Assembly: GCF_000019525.1 (NCBI RefSeq)
Contig: NC_010506.1
Span: 2,914,001-2,978,000, forward strand
DNA: 64,000 bases
Reading direction: 5' to 3'
Source: Shewanella woodyi ATCC 51908
Lineage (GTDB): Bacteria; Pseudomonadota; Gammaproteobacteria; Enterobacterales; Shewanellaceae
Shown here: positions 1 through 8,758 of the stretch, one piece after another
Layout: the number at the start of each line of letters is the position of its first letter
Position numbering within the stretch: the stretch's first letter is position 1
Notes under the pieces: model-generated
The model's database searches: none
Seen by the model: only the letters and a program-made list of their open reading frames with translations
What the model was told of the DNA's origin: nothing
Made by a program: the position numbers and the translations under genes

Positions 1-29
1 AAAAAGAGATTAAGCCACAAATAAGCTAG

Positions 30-1544
30 CTAGATATTGTCAGGAAACTCTATGACGAATTGCATCTGATTGTTTTCATTATACAGGCATTCAATTTTGC
101 CATTAAGTGAGTGCCTAACTAAGTTGTACACAATGGTGAGCCCTAAACCATTTCGACCTTCGCCTCTTTTGGTTGTATAAAAGGGCTCAAATGCTTTATC
201 TATGTCAGCTTTGTTTATCCCTTTACCCGAGTCCCAATAGCGTATCTTGACCCTATTGTCACTTTTAGTGACCTCAATATTCACTTCAACGGGTTCATCC
301 AATATTTTGTCATAGCCATGTTGTAGTGAGTTCATCACTAGGTTCATGATGATCTCGTTGAGCACACCAATAACGAGCTTCACTTGAAGTGTATCTGAGC
401 AATTTACCTTGATGTTACTATGAGTCTCTTTAAAGTGCGTTCTGGTATAGAGTACCGTCTCATCAATATATTGCTTAATATAAAATAGCTCAGGTTCTTC
501 AGATGTTTGTTGAGTAGAGATCTTTTTGAAATACTGGATCAGTTCAGAGCATTTATTCAGATTTGATAAAATAAGCGCCATACTCTCTTTGTTAACTTCG
601 ATATACTCTTGGCAATCTGTTTCATCTATCAGCCCCTCAAGAAACCTTTTTTCAAAGATAGAGGTAGAATCAATGAGAAATGATCCCGATGTAATACAGA
701 CTCCAATAGGGGTATTGAGCTCATGAGATATGCCTGAGACTAATCCACCTAAAGATGCCATCTTCTCCGATTCAATAAGTTGGCTTTGGGTTATCTTCAA
801 CTGTTCTAACGTATTTTCTATCTCATTGTAGGAGCGCTCTAGCTGTTCCGTTCTCGATTTCACCTTATGCTCTAGTTGGTGATTTAGTTTATTTAACGCC
901 ATTTTCGTCTTTTGTAAGTTAGCATTGGCGACGATTAATAATATGACGGCAAGGGCGATAATGATGCTAAAAATTAAAAGAATAGTTATCTCTGAATTTT
1001 TATAGTCATTGAATAATAGATTCAACTCCTTCCTATCTTGTATGATAATTTTATTTAGATCTTCACCTATGAGAGCAGTGATAGGGGCGATATCATCGAT
1101 GATTTTTAGGGCTTCTTGATCTCGATTTGATTTGGCTAAGCCAATAATCTTCATTCTAAAAGGTTTTATTTCATTTAAGTTTCTAGAAAGTGTATTGACG
1201 GTTTGGTTGTTGGGTAACTCAAGTTGTAGTTGTTGTAATGACTCATCTAATAGAGCTGTTGCGCGAATAGAAGCGACTGATGACTTTCTGATCTGCTTTT
1301 TTTCATCTGCGATAACCAGCTTTATAAGCTCAGACTCCATATTTAACACTGAATTGTGGGCTTGGAAAATCACCCGAGTTCGTAATTCAGAGATGGTGAA
1401 GAGTGTTTCAAACTCCTGCTTAAGTTTAAGAAGAGAGTAGGTAGTAAAAGCGCCGATAACAATAAAAGATAGAAGGGTAATACTTGAAGCTAAAACAACT
1501 TTGTTCTTAAAGGTAAACAGGTAAATTCCTTTGAGAAGTTGCAT
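30..1544 (-). CDS. Membrane sensor histidine kinase (orphan)
   Basis: A 504-residue inner-membrane kinase. Hydrophobic helices at about residues 15-38 and 186-207 bracket a periplasmic sensor region of roughly 145 residues that looks all-helical. A coiled-coil linker (about 210-265) leads to the HisKA box, with the likely phospho-acceptor His274 in GISHELNTPIG. The HATPase domain shows the N box (NLVMNSLQHGY), G1 (DSGKGI) and G2 (GRNGLGL). It is the last gene of a minus-strand run, 5 bp after the di-heme cytochrome gene. No response regulator is adjacent, so its partner is elsewhere. A role in sensing the redox state of the upstream peroxidase/cupredoxin genes is inferred from position only. 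Confidence 0.9.
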   Translation of the reverse strand: MQLLKGIYLFTFKNKVVLASSITLLSFIVIGAFTTYSLLKLKQEFETLFTISELRTRVIFQAHNSVLNMESELIKLVIADEKKQIRKSSVASIRATALLDESLQQLQLELPNNQTVNTLSRNLNEIKPFRMKIIGLAKSNRDQEALKIIDDIAPITALIGEDLNKIIIQDRKELNLLFNDYKNSEITILLIFSIIIALAVILLIVANANLQKTKMALNKLNHQLEHKVKSRTEQLERSYNEIENTLEQLKITQSQLIESEKMASLGGLVSGISHELNTPIGVCITSGSFLIDSTSIFEKRFLEGLIDETDCQEYIEVNKESMALILSNLNKCSELIQYFKKISTQQTSEEPELFYIKQYIDETVLYTRTHFKETHSNIKVNCSDTLQVKLVIGVLNEIIMNLVMNSLQHGYDKILDEPVEVNIEVTKSDNRVKIRYWDSGKGINKADIDKAFEPFYTTKRGEGRNGLGLTIVYNLVRHSLNGKIECLYNENNQMQFVIEFPDNI

Positions 1545-1549
1545 TATGG

Positions 1550-2224
1550 CTAATCTTTTAGGGTATCGATAAAGTCCACAACCGCGTTCACTTCGTTGTC
1601 AGTCATAAAATCTCCCCAAGGGGGCATTTTAGGAGAGCGACCAACCTCTTGTCCTCCAAGTTTGATAATAAGCCCCATTTGGTGGGGTGTTAAAATGCTT
1701 TTTGTTAAATCAGCTGGTGGTGGATTTTTTATGATCCTTGCCATACGTCCATCTCCGAGACCTAGCTTTCCATGACATAGGGCACATCGAGTCTCAAATA
1801 TGACCCTGCCATCTCTAACCGTTTTATCCAGTTTTCTGGTGTGTTTTTCGAGCATAATTAACGCATTTTCTGTATCCGACCTTAAATAGCTCACAAAGTC
1901 AGCCAAGTCTGATATCTGCTCCTCAGTTAGCTCACTCTCCCATGGAGGCATATATTCATTTACGGTGTCGATGAGTACACCTTTGCTGATAACTTTAACC
2001 AAAGCGGTTTTGTCGGTTGCTTTAGGCGATTCAAATAGACTGGTTTGAGGATATCCCTTAAGCCTCATGGGAATATAACCATCCCCCATCCCTTTATTTC
2101 CATGGCAAAGTACGCACCTGTCAGAGTATATCTCAGCCCCACTGTCTAAGTTTTTAGCTTCAATGGTCATCGATGAGGTCAATAATAGGTAAGCTATTAA
2201 TATAAATACGTTACTTATTTTCAC
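1550..2224 (-). CDS. Secreted di-heme cytochrome c
   Basis: A 224-residue protein with an N-terminal signal peptide (cleavage near IEA-KN) and two c-type heme motifs, CVLCHG near residue 37 and CALCHG near residue 147. Each lies in a cytochrome c domain with a distal Met candidate (YMPPWE, KMPPWG). It is a periplasmic electron carrier with tandem class-I domains, like many partners of di-heme peroxidases. The start overlaps the end of the cupredoxin gene by 14 bp, indicating translational coupling. The partner that donates or accepts its electrons cannot be read from the sequence. Confidence 0.88.
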   Translation of the reverse strand: MKISNVFILIAYLLLTSSMTIEAKNLDSGAEIYSDRCVLCHGNKGMGDGYIPMRLKGYPQTSLFESPKATDKTALVKVISKGVLIDTVNEYMPPWESELTEEQISDLADFVSYLRSDTENALIMLEKHTRKLDKTVRDGRVIFETRCALCHGKLGLGDGRMARIIKNPPPADLTKSILTPHQMGLIIKLGGQEVGRSPKMPPWGDFMTDNEVNAVVDFIDTLKD

Positions 2225-2540
2225 TTTTCTTTACCTCAATCAATAGAAACATTTTTGAATGGATGGCACATTCGACTTCAATGACGCCAGGAGTATCAAA
2301 AACAACTGACCGACTCTCATCCTTTGGGTAGGAGCCAAGATCGAAGAACTGCTCATCTGATAAGCTAAAAATGTTGTGAAAAAAGGGATCTTCATTCAAA
2401 AAGTGAACAGTATCTCCTACATTGATTGATATCTTATCTTCGCTAAATGATTTGTTTTTTTGTGATACCACATACTCTTCAGCCAGACTTATGTGTGACG
2501 TCATGCTTAAAAGTAGAATAGGTAGAGTTATTCGTCTCAT
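2211..2540 (-). CDS. Small secreted cupredoxin (plastocyanin-like)
   Basis: A 109-residue protein with a signal peptide (cleavage about after LAE). The rest is one cupredoxin-size domain. Candidate type-1 copper ligands are His in DPFFHNIF and the C-terminal Cys, His and Met of VECAIHSKMF, the order expected for plastocyanin-type sites. It lies 12 bp after the peroxidase-like gene and overlaps the di-heme cytochrome gene, so all three are probably co-transcribed and exchange electrons in the periplasm. The small size resembles the methylamine-utilisation-type plastocyanins found beside MauG-family genes. Confidence 0.85.
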   Translation of the reverse strand: MRRITLPILLLSMTSHISLAEEYVVSQKNKSFSEDKISINVGDTVHFLNEDPFFHNIFSLSDEQFFDLGSYPKDESRSVVFDTPGVIEVECAIHSKMFLLIEVKKSENK

Positions 2541-2552
2541 TACTATCTCCGA

Positions 2553-3593
2553 TTATTGAGGCAGTTTAGGTAGTTGTATAGGTTCGTGTGGGCTTGTGAG
2601 TGCATTTAGAAAAGCAACAATAGCGCTGATCTCATCTTCTGAGAGTTGATTCGCTTTGAAATTAGGGGATAGATTCGTTTTAACTACACCACCGTCACTG
2701 TAGTGCTTAACGACTTGGGTTAATGTTGCAGCAGAGCCGTCATGAAAGAAGGGGGCAGAGAGTGCGACATCTCTTAAAGTTGGCGTTTTAAAGGCGCCCT
2801 TCATTAAGTTCAGTGGCCTTTGCTTGTATCGACCTAGATCGGGGTGTTTATCACCAAATGAAGCCAGCCCTATGTTATGAAATCCATCATCAGTAAAGTT
2901 GGGCGCACTGTGACAGACAGAGCAGTTGCCTTTTTGTGGATTAATGAACAGTTTAAACCCTTCAATCTCAACTCTTGTTAGTGCATTTTTATCTCCTTTC
3001 ACCCAAGCATCGAAGTTTGAACTGTCACTGATCACTGTGCGCTCAAAACTGGCTATCGCCTTTGCCATAGTTTGTTTACTAATGGCTTCATCAGGAAAGG
3101 CAAGGCTAAATGCTTCAACATAGCCTTCAATACTTTGCAAAAGTGCTATTTTTTCATCGAGATTTGCATGCATCTCAAGTTGTGCCTCCATAGGAGCTAG
3201 AGCTTGCTCTTCAAGGGTACGTAGTCGGCCATCCCACATCTGCAGATGATTGTAGGCAACATTGATAATCGGTGGGGTTGCGCGTGTTAATTTTTGGCTT
3301 CTATATCCTAATGCCACACTTTGGCTATCAGACCAAGCTAACATGGGGTTATGGCAAGTTGCACAGGACATGTTACTGTCACCACTCAATCTTGGGTCAA
3401 AAAAGAGCATTTTTCCGAGTGCTATTTTCTCACTTGTTTGTGGGTTATCTGCGGGTGTCGGAACAGGAGAGGGAAGCAGCCAGTACTGTAAGCTTTGATG
3501 GCCAGGGACAAAAACATGATCAGAATACTCTACTTCAATGGCATCTAAAGTAGATGAGAGGAGTAGGCCTAAACAAGCAATGGCTGTTTTCAT
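2553..3593 (-). CDS. Di-heme cytochrome c peroxidase / MauG family protein
   Basis: Periplasmic di-heme protein with CATCHNP near the N terminus and CSVCHSAP in the second half, the two heme domains of the CcpA/MauG family. Family members reduce hydrogen peroxide or oxidise a partner protein. The reading frame is open to 3614, but I place the start at 3593 because AGGGG lies eight bases upstream of that ATG and a signal peptide (MKTAIACLGLLLSS) begins there. The following cupredoxin and di-heme cytochrome genes are natural electron partners. The sequence alone does not separate peroxidase from MauG-like activity. Confidence 0.88.
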   Translation of the reverse strand: MKTAIACLGLLLSSTLDAIEVEYSDHVFVPGHQSLQYWLLPSPVPTPADNPQTSEKIALGKMLFFDPRLSGDSNMSCATCHNPMLAWSDSQSVALGYRSQKLTRATPPIINVAYNHLQMWDGRLRTLEEQALAPMEAQLEMHANLDEKIALLQSIEGYVEAFSLAFPDEAISKQTMAKAIASFERTVISDSSNFDAWVKGDKNALTRVEIEGFKLFINPQKGNCSVCHSAPNFTDDGFHNIGLASFGDKHPDLGRYKQRPLNLMKGAFKTPTLRDVALSAPFFHDGSAATLTQVVKHYSDGGVVKTNLSPNFKANQLSEDEISAIVAFLNALTSPHEPIQLPKLPQ

Positions 3594-3734
3594 GGGATCC
3601 CCTGTATTTATCAATAAATAATCACCGAGTATTCTTGAGTATAGGTCAGATGATAAAGTTGATCAGGGAGATGAAAGGCTATTGTATCTAAATACTTACT
3701 CAAGTTGTCTAAAGCAACAATTTATCCCGTAGAT

Positions 3735-4673
3735 TCAAGGCTGTTCCTGCTCAAGTGTCCTTTGTATTTTACTAACAATATGAAATACAAGGCTGGGGCT
3801 AACACCTTGTCGATCGATGTTTGTGATTGGTACTTTTATTTTCTGTTGGTAGGCAAGGTAGGTGAGTTGCGCGTTGAGTGTCATAGCAAGGTCTAGTACA
3901 TCAGAAGGTTCAATCTCTCTTTCTATCTTTGATGCCGTTATCTCCATACTCAGCAAACCAAAATTTGACTCAGTGTACCTTTTTAGCATTTTTAACGTTT
4001 TCACGAGATGGGCAAATACATCCGTTGGAGTTTTATATTGGGGTATATCTTCAGCAATTGCACTAGCTTGAGTTGCAGACGGTTTTTCAAATAATAACTG
4101 ACTTAAAACATAGCAATGATCGACGACCTTAATCACGTCTTGGGGCTGAATTTTATCTTGATTTAATATAGACAAAAGCCGATTGTTTCTTAGTATCTTA
4201 TTATATACTTGGGTAGGCGATGATTGTACCTTCGGGATATTCTCTTTAAATTCAACTATTGAAAGCGTATTTTGTGTGGCTTGAATCGATTTTAGAGCCT
4301 CATTTAACACTCGATAAACATGAAGTGGTTGATTGCGATATACATGGATGGCGAAACTTCGTCCAAGTTTTTTGTTTGTATGGTTAAGGCTAAGTTTTTT
4401 GGCACTAAAATTCAGAGATTTAGCAAGAAAAAAAACCTCCCTAGGCTGAGCATTTTCAACCGAATAAGCAGGGGGAGTTTGGGTCTTTGTAAAACGTGTT
4501 CCTTCAGGATCAAATGTCAAAAGCTGCTGCTCAATCACCCTTGCTCTAACATATACATCACTCGGGCTAATATCATCTGCGGAGAGGGTTATATTCGACT
4601 CAACCTCTGCATTTGCAATAGGCCAGATTGAGAGTAACAAGAGTACAAACAACACTCGTTTTATAATCTGCAT
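3735..4673 (-). CDS. Secreted protein with eight PxxV helical quasi-repeats
   Basis: A 312-residue protein with a clear signal peptide (cleavage after ANA, residue 22). I do not recognise a family. The mature part contains eight copies of a pattern P-x-x-V followed by a hydrophobic helix. The prolines are at residues 37, 77, 116, 153, 177, 216, 256 and 293, so spacing is 37-40 except one short gap of 24. This suggests a helical solenoid or adaptor in the periplasm. It is upstream of and on the same strand as the peroxidase cassette, 121 bp away, so it may be part of the same unit. Function is unknown. Confidence 0.8.
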   Translation of the reverse strand: MQIIKRVLFVLLLLSIWPIANAEVESNITLSADDISPSDVYVRARVIEQQLLTFDPEGTRFTKTQTPPAYSVENAQPREVFFLAKSLNFSAKKLSLNHTNKKLGRSFAIHVYRNQPLHVYRVLNEALKSIQATQNTLSIVEFKENIPKVQSSPTQVYNKILRNNRLLSILNQDKIQPQDVIKVVDHCYVLSQLLFEKPSATQASAIAEDIPQYKTPTDVFAHLVKTLKMLKRYTESNFGLLSMEITASKIEREIEPSDVLDLAMTLNAQLTYLAYQQKIKVPITNIDRQGVSPSLVFHIVSKIQRTLEQEQP

Positions 4674-4914
4674 ATATTTCCTACGTTGAAGGATACAATG
4701 TTAATATTTTCGAGTTCCTTTATACCTATCTATATAATAACTGATGAAAATAGATGTTTAGATCATTATAGTACAGCAACAAAAAGCCATTCGTTTAAAA
4801 TACCTTCTATAGAAAATTATCAATGTTAACGAGTGATAGAGCTGAAGCTTTACACTATTTTCGACAGTGATTTTTCTATATGATTAAGCCCTTAAAGTCA
4901 CTATAAGCTTACCT

Positions 4915-5631
4915 ATGCAACCACAAGCAGATCCCTTTATCGTCCCTCTATGTCTAGATGAGATCCAGATACTTTTTGAAGATGAGCATATCTTGGTGAT
5001 CAATAAGCCTAGTGGTTTGCTGAGTCTATCGGGTAAGCACCCGTTAAATATTGATTCTGTTCACCATCGTTTAGCTAAGATCTATCCCGGGTGCACCCTG
5101 ATACACCGACTAGACTTTGGTACCTCAGGTATTATGGTTTTGGCTAGGAATAAGGTGATTAACGCATTACTATGTAAGCAGTTTAGCGAGCGTCGAGTCA
5201 GCAAGCGTTACACAGCATTACTACAGGGAACTGTAGAGAACGACTCAGGAATCGTGGATATTGGCATAGCAAAGGATACGGAAAACTTTCCATTAATGAG
5301 ACTGTGTAATCGGACAGGCAAACCAGCAAAATCTCAATATGAAGTGTTATCAAGGTTCACTCAAACTGCACAAGATAGCTTCTATGTAGATGATCACAGG
5401 GCAGGGGAAAGAGCTGTTTCACTGGTTGAGTTTGAGCCAATAACTGGGCGAACTCATCAACTTAGACTCCATAGCAAACACTTAGGCCATCCTATATTGG
5501 GCTGTGACCTCTATGCCACCGACGAAGCATTTTTTATGACCAGTCGTCTAATGTTACATGCATCTCTACTTACTTTTGAGCATCCCGTTAGCACTAAAAC
5601 GATGACAATAAAGTGTAACAGGCCATTTTAA
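4915..5631 (+). CDS. RluA-family RNA pseudouridine synthase
   Basis: A 238-residue enzyme that isomerises uridine to pseudouridine in rRNA or tRNA. It has the family box IHRLDFGTSG with catalytic Asp67, the KPSGLLS motif near residue 38, and GRTHQLRLHSKHLGHPILG near the C terminus. There is no N-terminal S4 domain. That, and segments such as GKPAKSQYEV, make it closest in layout to E. coli RluA (219 residues). Because Shewanella carries several RluA-family paralogues I do not assign the exact target. It stands alone between a divergent gene and the aminopeptidase. Confidence 0.88.
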   Translation: MQPQADPFIVPLCLDEIQILFEDEHILVINKPSGLLSLSGKHPLNIDSVHHRLAKIYPGCTLIHRLDFGTSGIMVLARNKVINALLCKQFSERRVSKRYTALLQGTVENDSGIVDIGIAKDTENFPLMRLCNRTGKPAKSQYEVLSRFTQTAQDSFYVDDHRAGERAVSLVEFEPITGRTHQLRLHSKHLGHPILGCDLYATDEAFFMTSRLMLHASLLTFEHPVSTKTMTIKCNRPF

Positions 5632-5952
5632 TCTTCAAATAGAACAGGGGAACAGAAACATGATAATTAACAATTAAACCTTTAATTATCAAATGTTTGA
5701 TACATACTCTTATTTACTTCACTTTCTAGTTCTGAATAGCAAGGCTGCCAACGATAGACAATCAAGAGTAAATAGCCCCAAAGACTATAGCAATGGTTAT
5801 GTGTGACTTGTTAAAATCATCCGCGACTTGTTAAGCAAACACACTTGTATTCCAAATTATTTCTGGGCTCAATTGTCTAACCAGATGGTGTGCTCTTGGC
5901 TGTTTAACATTAAAAATGTTCAATAAAAGAATAAAAGAATAAAGGAATAGAT
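5632..5952. other. Intergenic region with AT-rich inverted repeat and spaced direct repeat
   Basis: No gene is visible. A perfect inverted repeat with 10-bp arms (TGATAATTAA, 5661-5670 and 5682-5691, 11-nt loop) may end the pseudouridine synthase transcript, although it lacks a GC stem. Further on, GACTTGTTAA occurs twice (5805-5814 and 5825-5834) exactly 20 bp apart, about 120 bp before the aminopeptidase start. That is two helical turns, so a dimeric regulator site is possible. Confidence 0.5.
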
Positions 5953-8532
5953 ATGTATCGAGTTATGGCCACAAGCCTAATCACAGCAGCATTACTTAGC
6001 TGTAGCCAACTGCATGCAGAGCAGTTTGTGCTCAATAAACACGCGAAACCTATTTCTCAGGCGGTAAGTTTAGTCCTAGATCCCCATAAAGATGATTTTT
6101 CAGGCAGTACAAATATACAAATACAAGTACTTAAAAAAACTAAAATAATCCAGATAAACGGTGTTGATTACACGACAAAAAACATTAAATTAACAGGCGA
6201 TAGCCACTGTGATATGTCCGCTAAGATGTTAGATACCGGCATCGTCAATCTTATTTGTGATACAGACATTTACCCTGGTGATTATCAGCTACGTCTCGAT
6301 TTTACCGCACCTTATAATCGTCAATCAGTGGGTCTATACAAAACCATTGATGCCGGCGTGCCTTACCTTTTTACGCAATTTGAGATGAGTGATGCTCGTA
6401 GAAGTTTTCCGGTTTTCGACGAACCAGAATATAAAATCCCATTCCAGATTAGCATAACAGCGCCATATGATGAGAAAGTTTACAGCAATACTCCCTTGGT
6501 TAGCACTAAGATTAATGGGAGCCAAAAAACTCATCATTTTGCGCAGACTAAGCCATTATCTTCTTATTTAATCGCTTACGCTGTGGGTAAGTTTGAGTCC
6601 ATTCCTGTTGAAGGGATGAAGATCCCCGGTAATGTGATCACCACACAAGGAAAAGTAGAGCTTGCAAAGTATGCCGTTAAAGAGATGCCTGCCATTTTAG
6701 CGCGTTTAGAGAACTACTTTGGTGTTGATTACCCTTATCAGAAGCTAGACTCTGTTGCTTTACCTGAATTTCCTTTCGGTGCTATGGAAAATGCAGGGCT
6801 TGTCACTTACCGTGAAGATATCCTGCTTCTAGACGAAGCTGTGGCAAATCAAAATACTAAACGTTCATCTATATCTGTTATCGCCCATGAGCTGGCACAC
6901 CAATGGTATGGTAACCTTGTTACCATGAAATGGTGGAACGATCTTTGGTTAAATGAAGCATTTGCAAGTTGGATGGCCGCTAAAGTTACTCACGAGTTAC
7001 ACCCTGAGTTTGAGTCGCATTTAAACCTATCTAAAAACAGAGTCATGAGTATGGATGCGCGACTCTCTACTAAACCGATCCGTAAGCCTATTAACACTGA
7101 AGCCGATATTATGGACGGGTTGGGCTTAGCTTATAGCAAAGGATCTGCAGTACTATCTATGGTTGAGAACTGGATTGGTGAGGAGGATTTTAAACAAGGG
7201 ATCCGTCAATATATTAAAGATCATGCTTTTAAAAATACCAGTGCAGATGATCTTTGGAATGCCTTATCTAAGGCTTCAGGTAAAGATGTTGCTCAAGTAC
7301 TAAGTACATTTATAGAACAAGCATCATACCCGCTTATTATGGTCAAGGTCAGTGGTAATAACTTGAATCTTTCTCAGGAACGTTTTGTATTTGCTGGCAG
7401 TCAAGCATCAAGCCAGGAGTGGGTAGTACCTGTCTCAATCAAATATGGGAAAGGGGATAAACAGATCACTGAAACAGTACTACTTGATAGTAAAAACAAA
7501 CAGATAAAGCTTCAATTTACTCCAGATTGGGTATATCCAGATGCGGATGGAATGGGTTACTACCGATGGTTATTAGGTGATAAGCAACTAAATAACTTAC
7601 TAAAAAACGCAAAAAATGTGCTCACCGACAGGGAGCGTAAAGCGTTAATATCTTCAGCAGACGCACTACTTGCAGGCGGATTCATTACAGCCGGTGAGTT
7701 ACTCTCCATTCTTGGTGAATTTGTTGACGATGCACATCCGCAGGTTGTTTCATCAGCATTAAGTTACCTGCAGATCCAGAAAGCTACTTTTGTTGATCAA
7801 TCAAACGAAGCTAATTGGGCTAAGTTTATTAGCACAAAAGCTCGCAGTGCGATTAATAAATATGGCGAAGTGGCAATTGAAGGAGAGAGCATAGCAATCA
7901 GCAAGTTGCGTCCTAGTCTTATCTCAATTTTAGCCTTTGAAGGTAAGAACAAAACGATTATCGCAGCAGCCAAAAAAGCCAGTCTAGATTACCTTGATGG
8001 TAGTAAGTCATTTGATGCTTATCTCATTGGAACTCAATTACAAATAGCTGTGTATTATGGAGATAATGAATTAATACAAAAGTTTAAAACAGTCTTTGAA
8101 ACGACTAAGAATCCACAAAAGAGAACACAATTAATGTATGCACTGGGATTTGTTGCCGAAGAGAAGCAGCAAAAACAGATACTGGATTATAGTTTAACAA
8201 ACAAGTTAAACTCTCCTGATCTTGGCTATATTATGTATGGTCAGAGCTATACTCAAGCAAGAAAAGAGATTTTTAGAACTTGGTTATATAACAACTATGC
8301 TGCAGTAAAAAATAAGTTACCTCCATTTTCCGTTGCAAAACTGCCGAACTATGCAGGCGATGGTTGTGATTTAGTCGCACTCGATAAAACCAACCTATTC
8401 TTTCAACCAAAACTTAAAGATTCTCCCGAGTTTACACGCAGCTTGGCCAAGTTGAATGAGAAGGTAAAAAACTGTGTACAGTTGAAAAATCGAGAACAGG
8501 CGAGTGTTGATCAGTACTTGCAGAAACATTAG
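5953..8532 (+). CDS. M1 family zinc aminopeptidase (exported)
   Basis: An 859-residue metallopeptidase that removes N-terminal residues from peptides. The zinc site is HELAH at residues 312-316 with the third ligand Glu335 in WLNEAFAS; the exopeptidase motif GAMEN is at about 276. An ERAP1-type C-terminal helical region follows. The N terminus is an export signal. LLSC resembles a weak lipobox, while LHA-EQ would be a signal peptidase I site, so lipid anchoring is undecided. It is distinct from cytoplasmic PepN by having this signal. AAGGAA precedes the ATG. A strong terminator follows, so it is monocistronic. Confidence 0.92.
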   Translation: MYRVMATSLITAALLSCSQLHAEQFVLNKHAKPISQAVSLVLDPHKDDFSGSTNIQIQVLKKTKIIQINGVDYTTKNIKLTGDSHCDMSAKMLDTGIVNLICDTDIYPGDYQLRLDFTAPYNRQSVGLYKTIDAGVPYLFTQFEMSDARRSFPVFDEPEYKIPFQISITAPYDEKVYSNTPLVSTKINGSQKTHHFAQTKPLSSYLIAYAVGKFESIPVEGMKIPGNVITTQGKVELAKYAVKEMPAILARLENYFGVDYPYQKLDSVALPEFPFGAMENAGLVTYREDILLLDEAVANQNTKRSSISVIAHELAHQWYGNLVTMKWWNDLWLNEAFASWMAAKVTHELHPEFESHLNLSKNRVMSMDARLSTKPIRKPINTEADIMDGLGLAYSKGSAVLSMVENWIGEEDFKQGIRQYIKDHAFKNTSADDLWNALSKASGKDVAQVLSTFIEQASYPLIMVKVSGNNLNLSQERFVFAGSQASSQEWVVPVSIKYGKGDKQITETVLLDSKNKQIKLQFTPDWVYPDADGMGYYRWLLGDKQLNNLLKNAKNVLTDRERKALISSADALLAGGFITAGELLSILGEFVDDAHPQVVSSALSYLQIQKATFVDQSNEANWAKFISTKARSAINKYGEVAIEGESIAISKLRPSLISILAFEGKNKTIIAAAKKASLDYLDGSKSFDAYLIGTQLQIAVYYGDNELIQKFKTVFETTKNPQKRTQLMYALGFVAEEKQQKQILDYSLTNKLNSPDLGYIMYGQSYTQARKEIFRTWLYNNYAAVKNKLPPFSVAKLPNYAGDGCDLVALDKTNLFFQPKLKDSPEFTRSLAKLNEKVKNCVQLKNREQASVDQYLQKH

Positions 8533-8563
8533 CTTTTTATAGCTGGTTAATGATTAGCAATAT

Positions 8564-8594
8564 AAGCGAAGCTGATCAAGCTTCGCTTTTTTCT
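8564..8594 (+). terminator. Rho-independent terminator after the aminopeptidase
   Basis: A perfect 10-bp stem (AAGCGAAGCT / AGCTTCGCTT) with a 5-nt loop is followed by a T-rich run, 31 bp after the aminopeptidase stop codon. Confidence 0.85.
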
Positions 8595-8682
8595 TCTACA
8601 ATTGTTTTATTTTTAATCATTTAGATTATTCGCTATCTTCTACTTGTGTGACCAAGGTAAAAAGAATTTAAACCAAGATATA

Positions 8683-8695
8683 ATGGTTGCACCAT
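8683..8695. repeat. 13-bp palindrome, copy 1 (ATGGTTGCACCAT)
   Basis: ATGGT-TGC-ACCAT, downstream of the recombinase gene. Two more copies occur at 10240-10252 (one base different) and 10348-10360. The flanks of copy 1 also match the reverse complement of copy 3 (TTAAACC ... ATATA before the palindrome), so copies 1 and 3 form a longer inverted pair around the recombinase gene. Confidence 0.6.
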
Positions 8696-8758
8696 TTTAT
8701 CGGGATGAAAATGAATCAAATATTTTCTCAGTAAAAGGGCAATAGTTTTTAGACAAAG

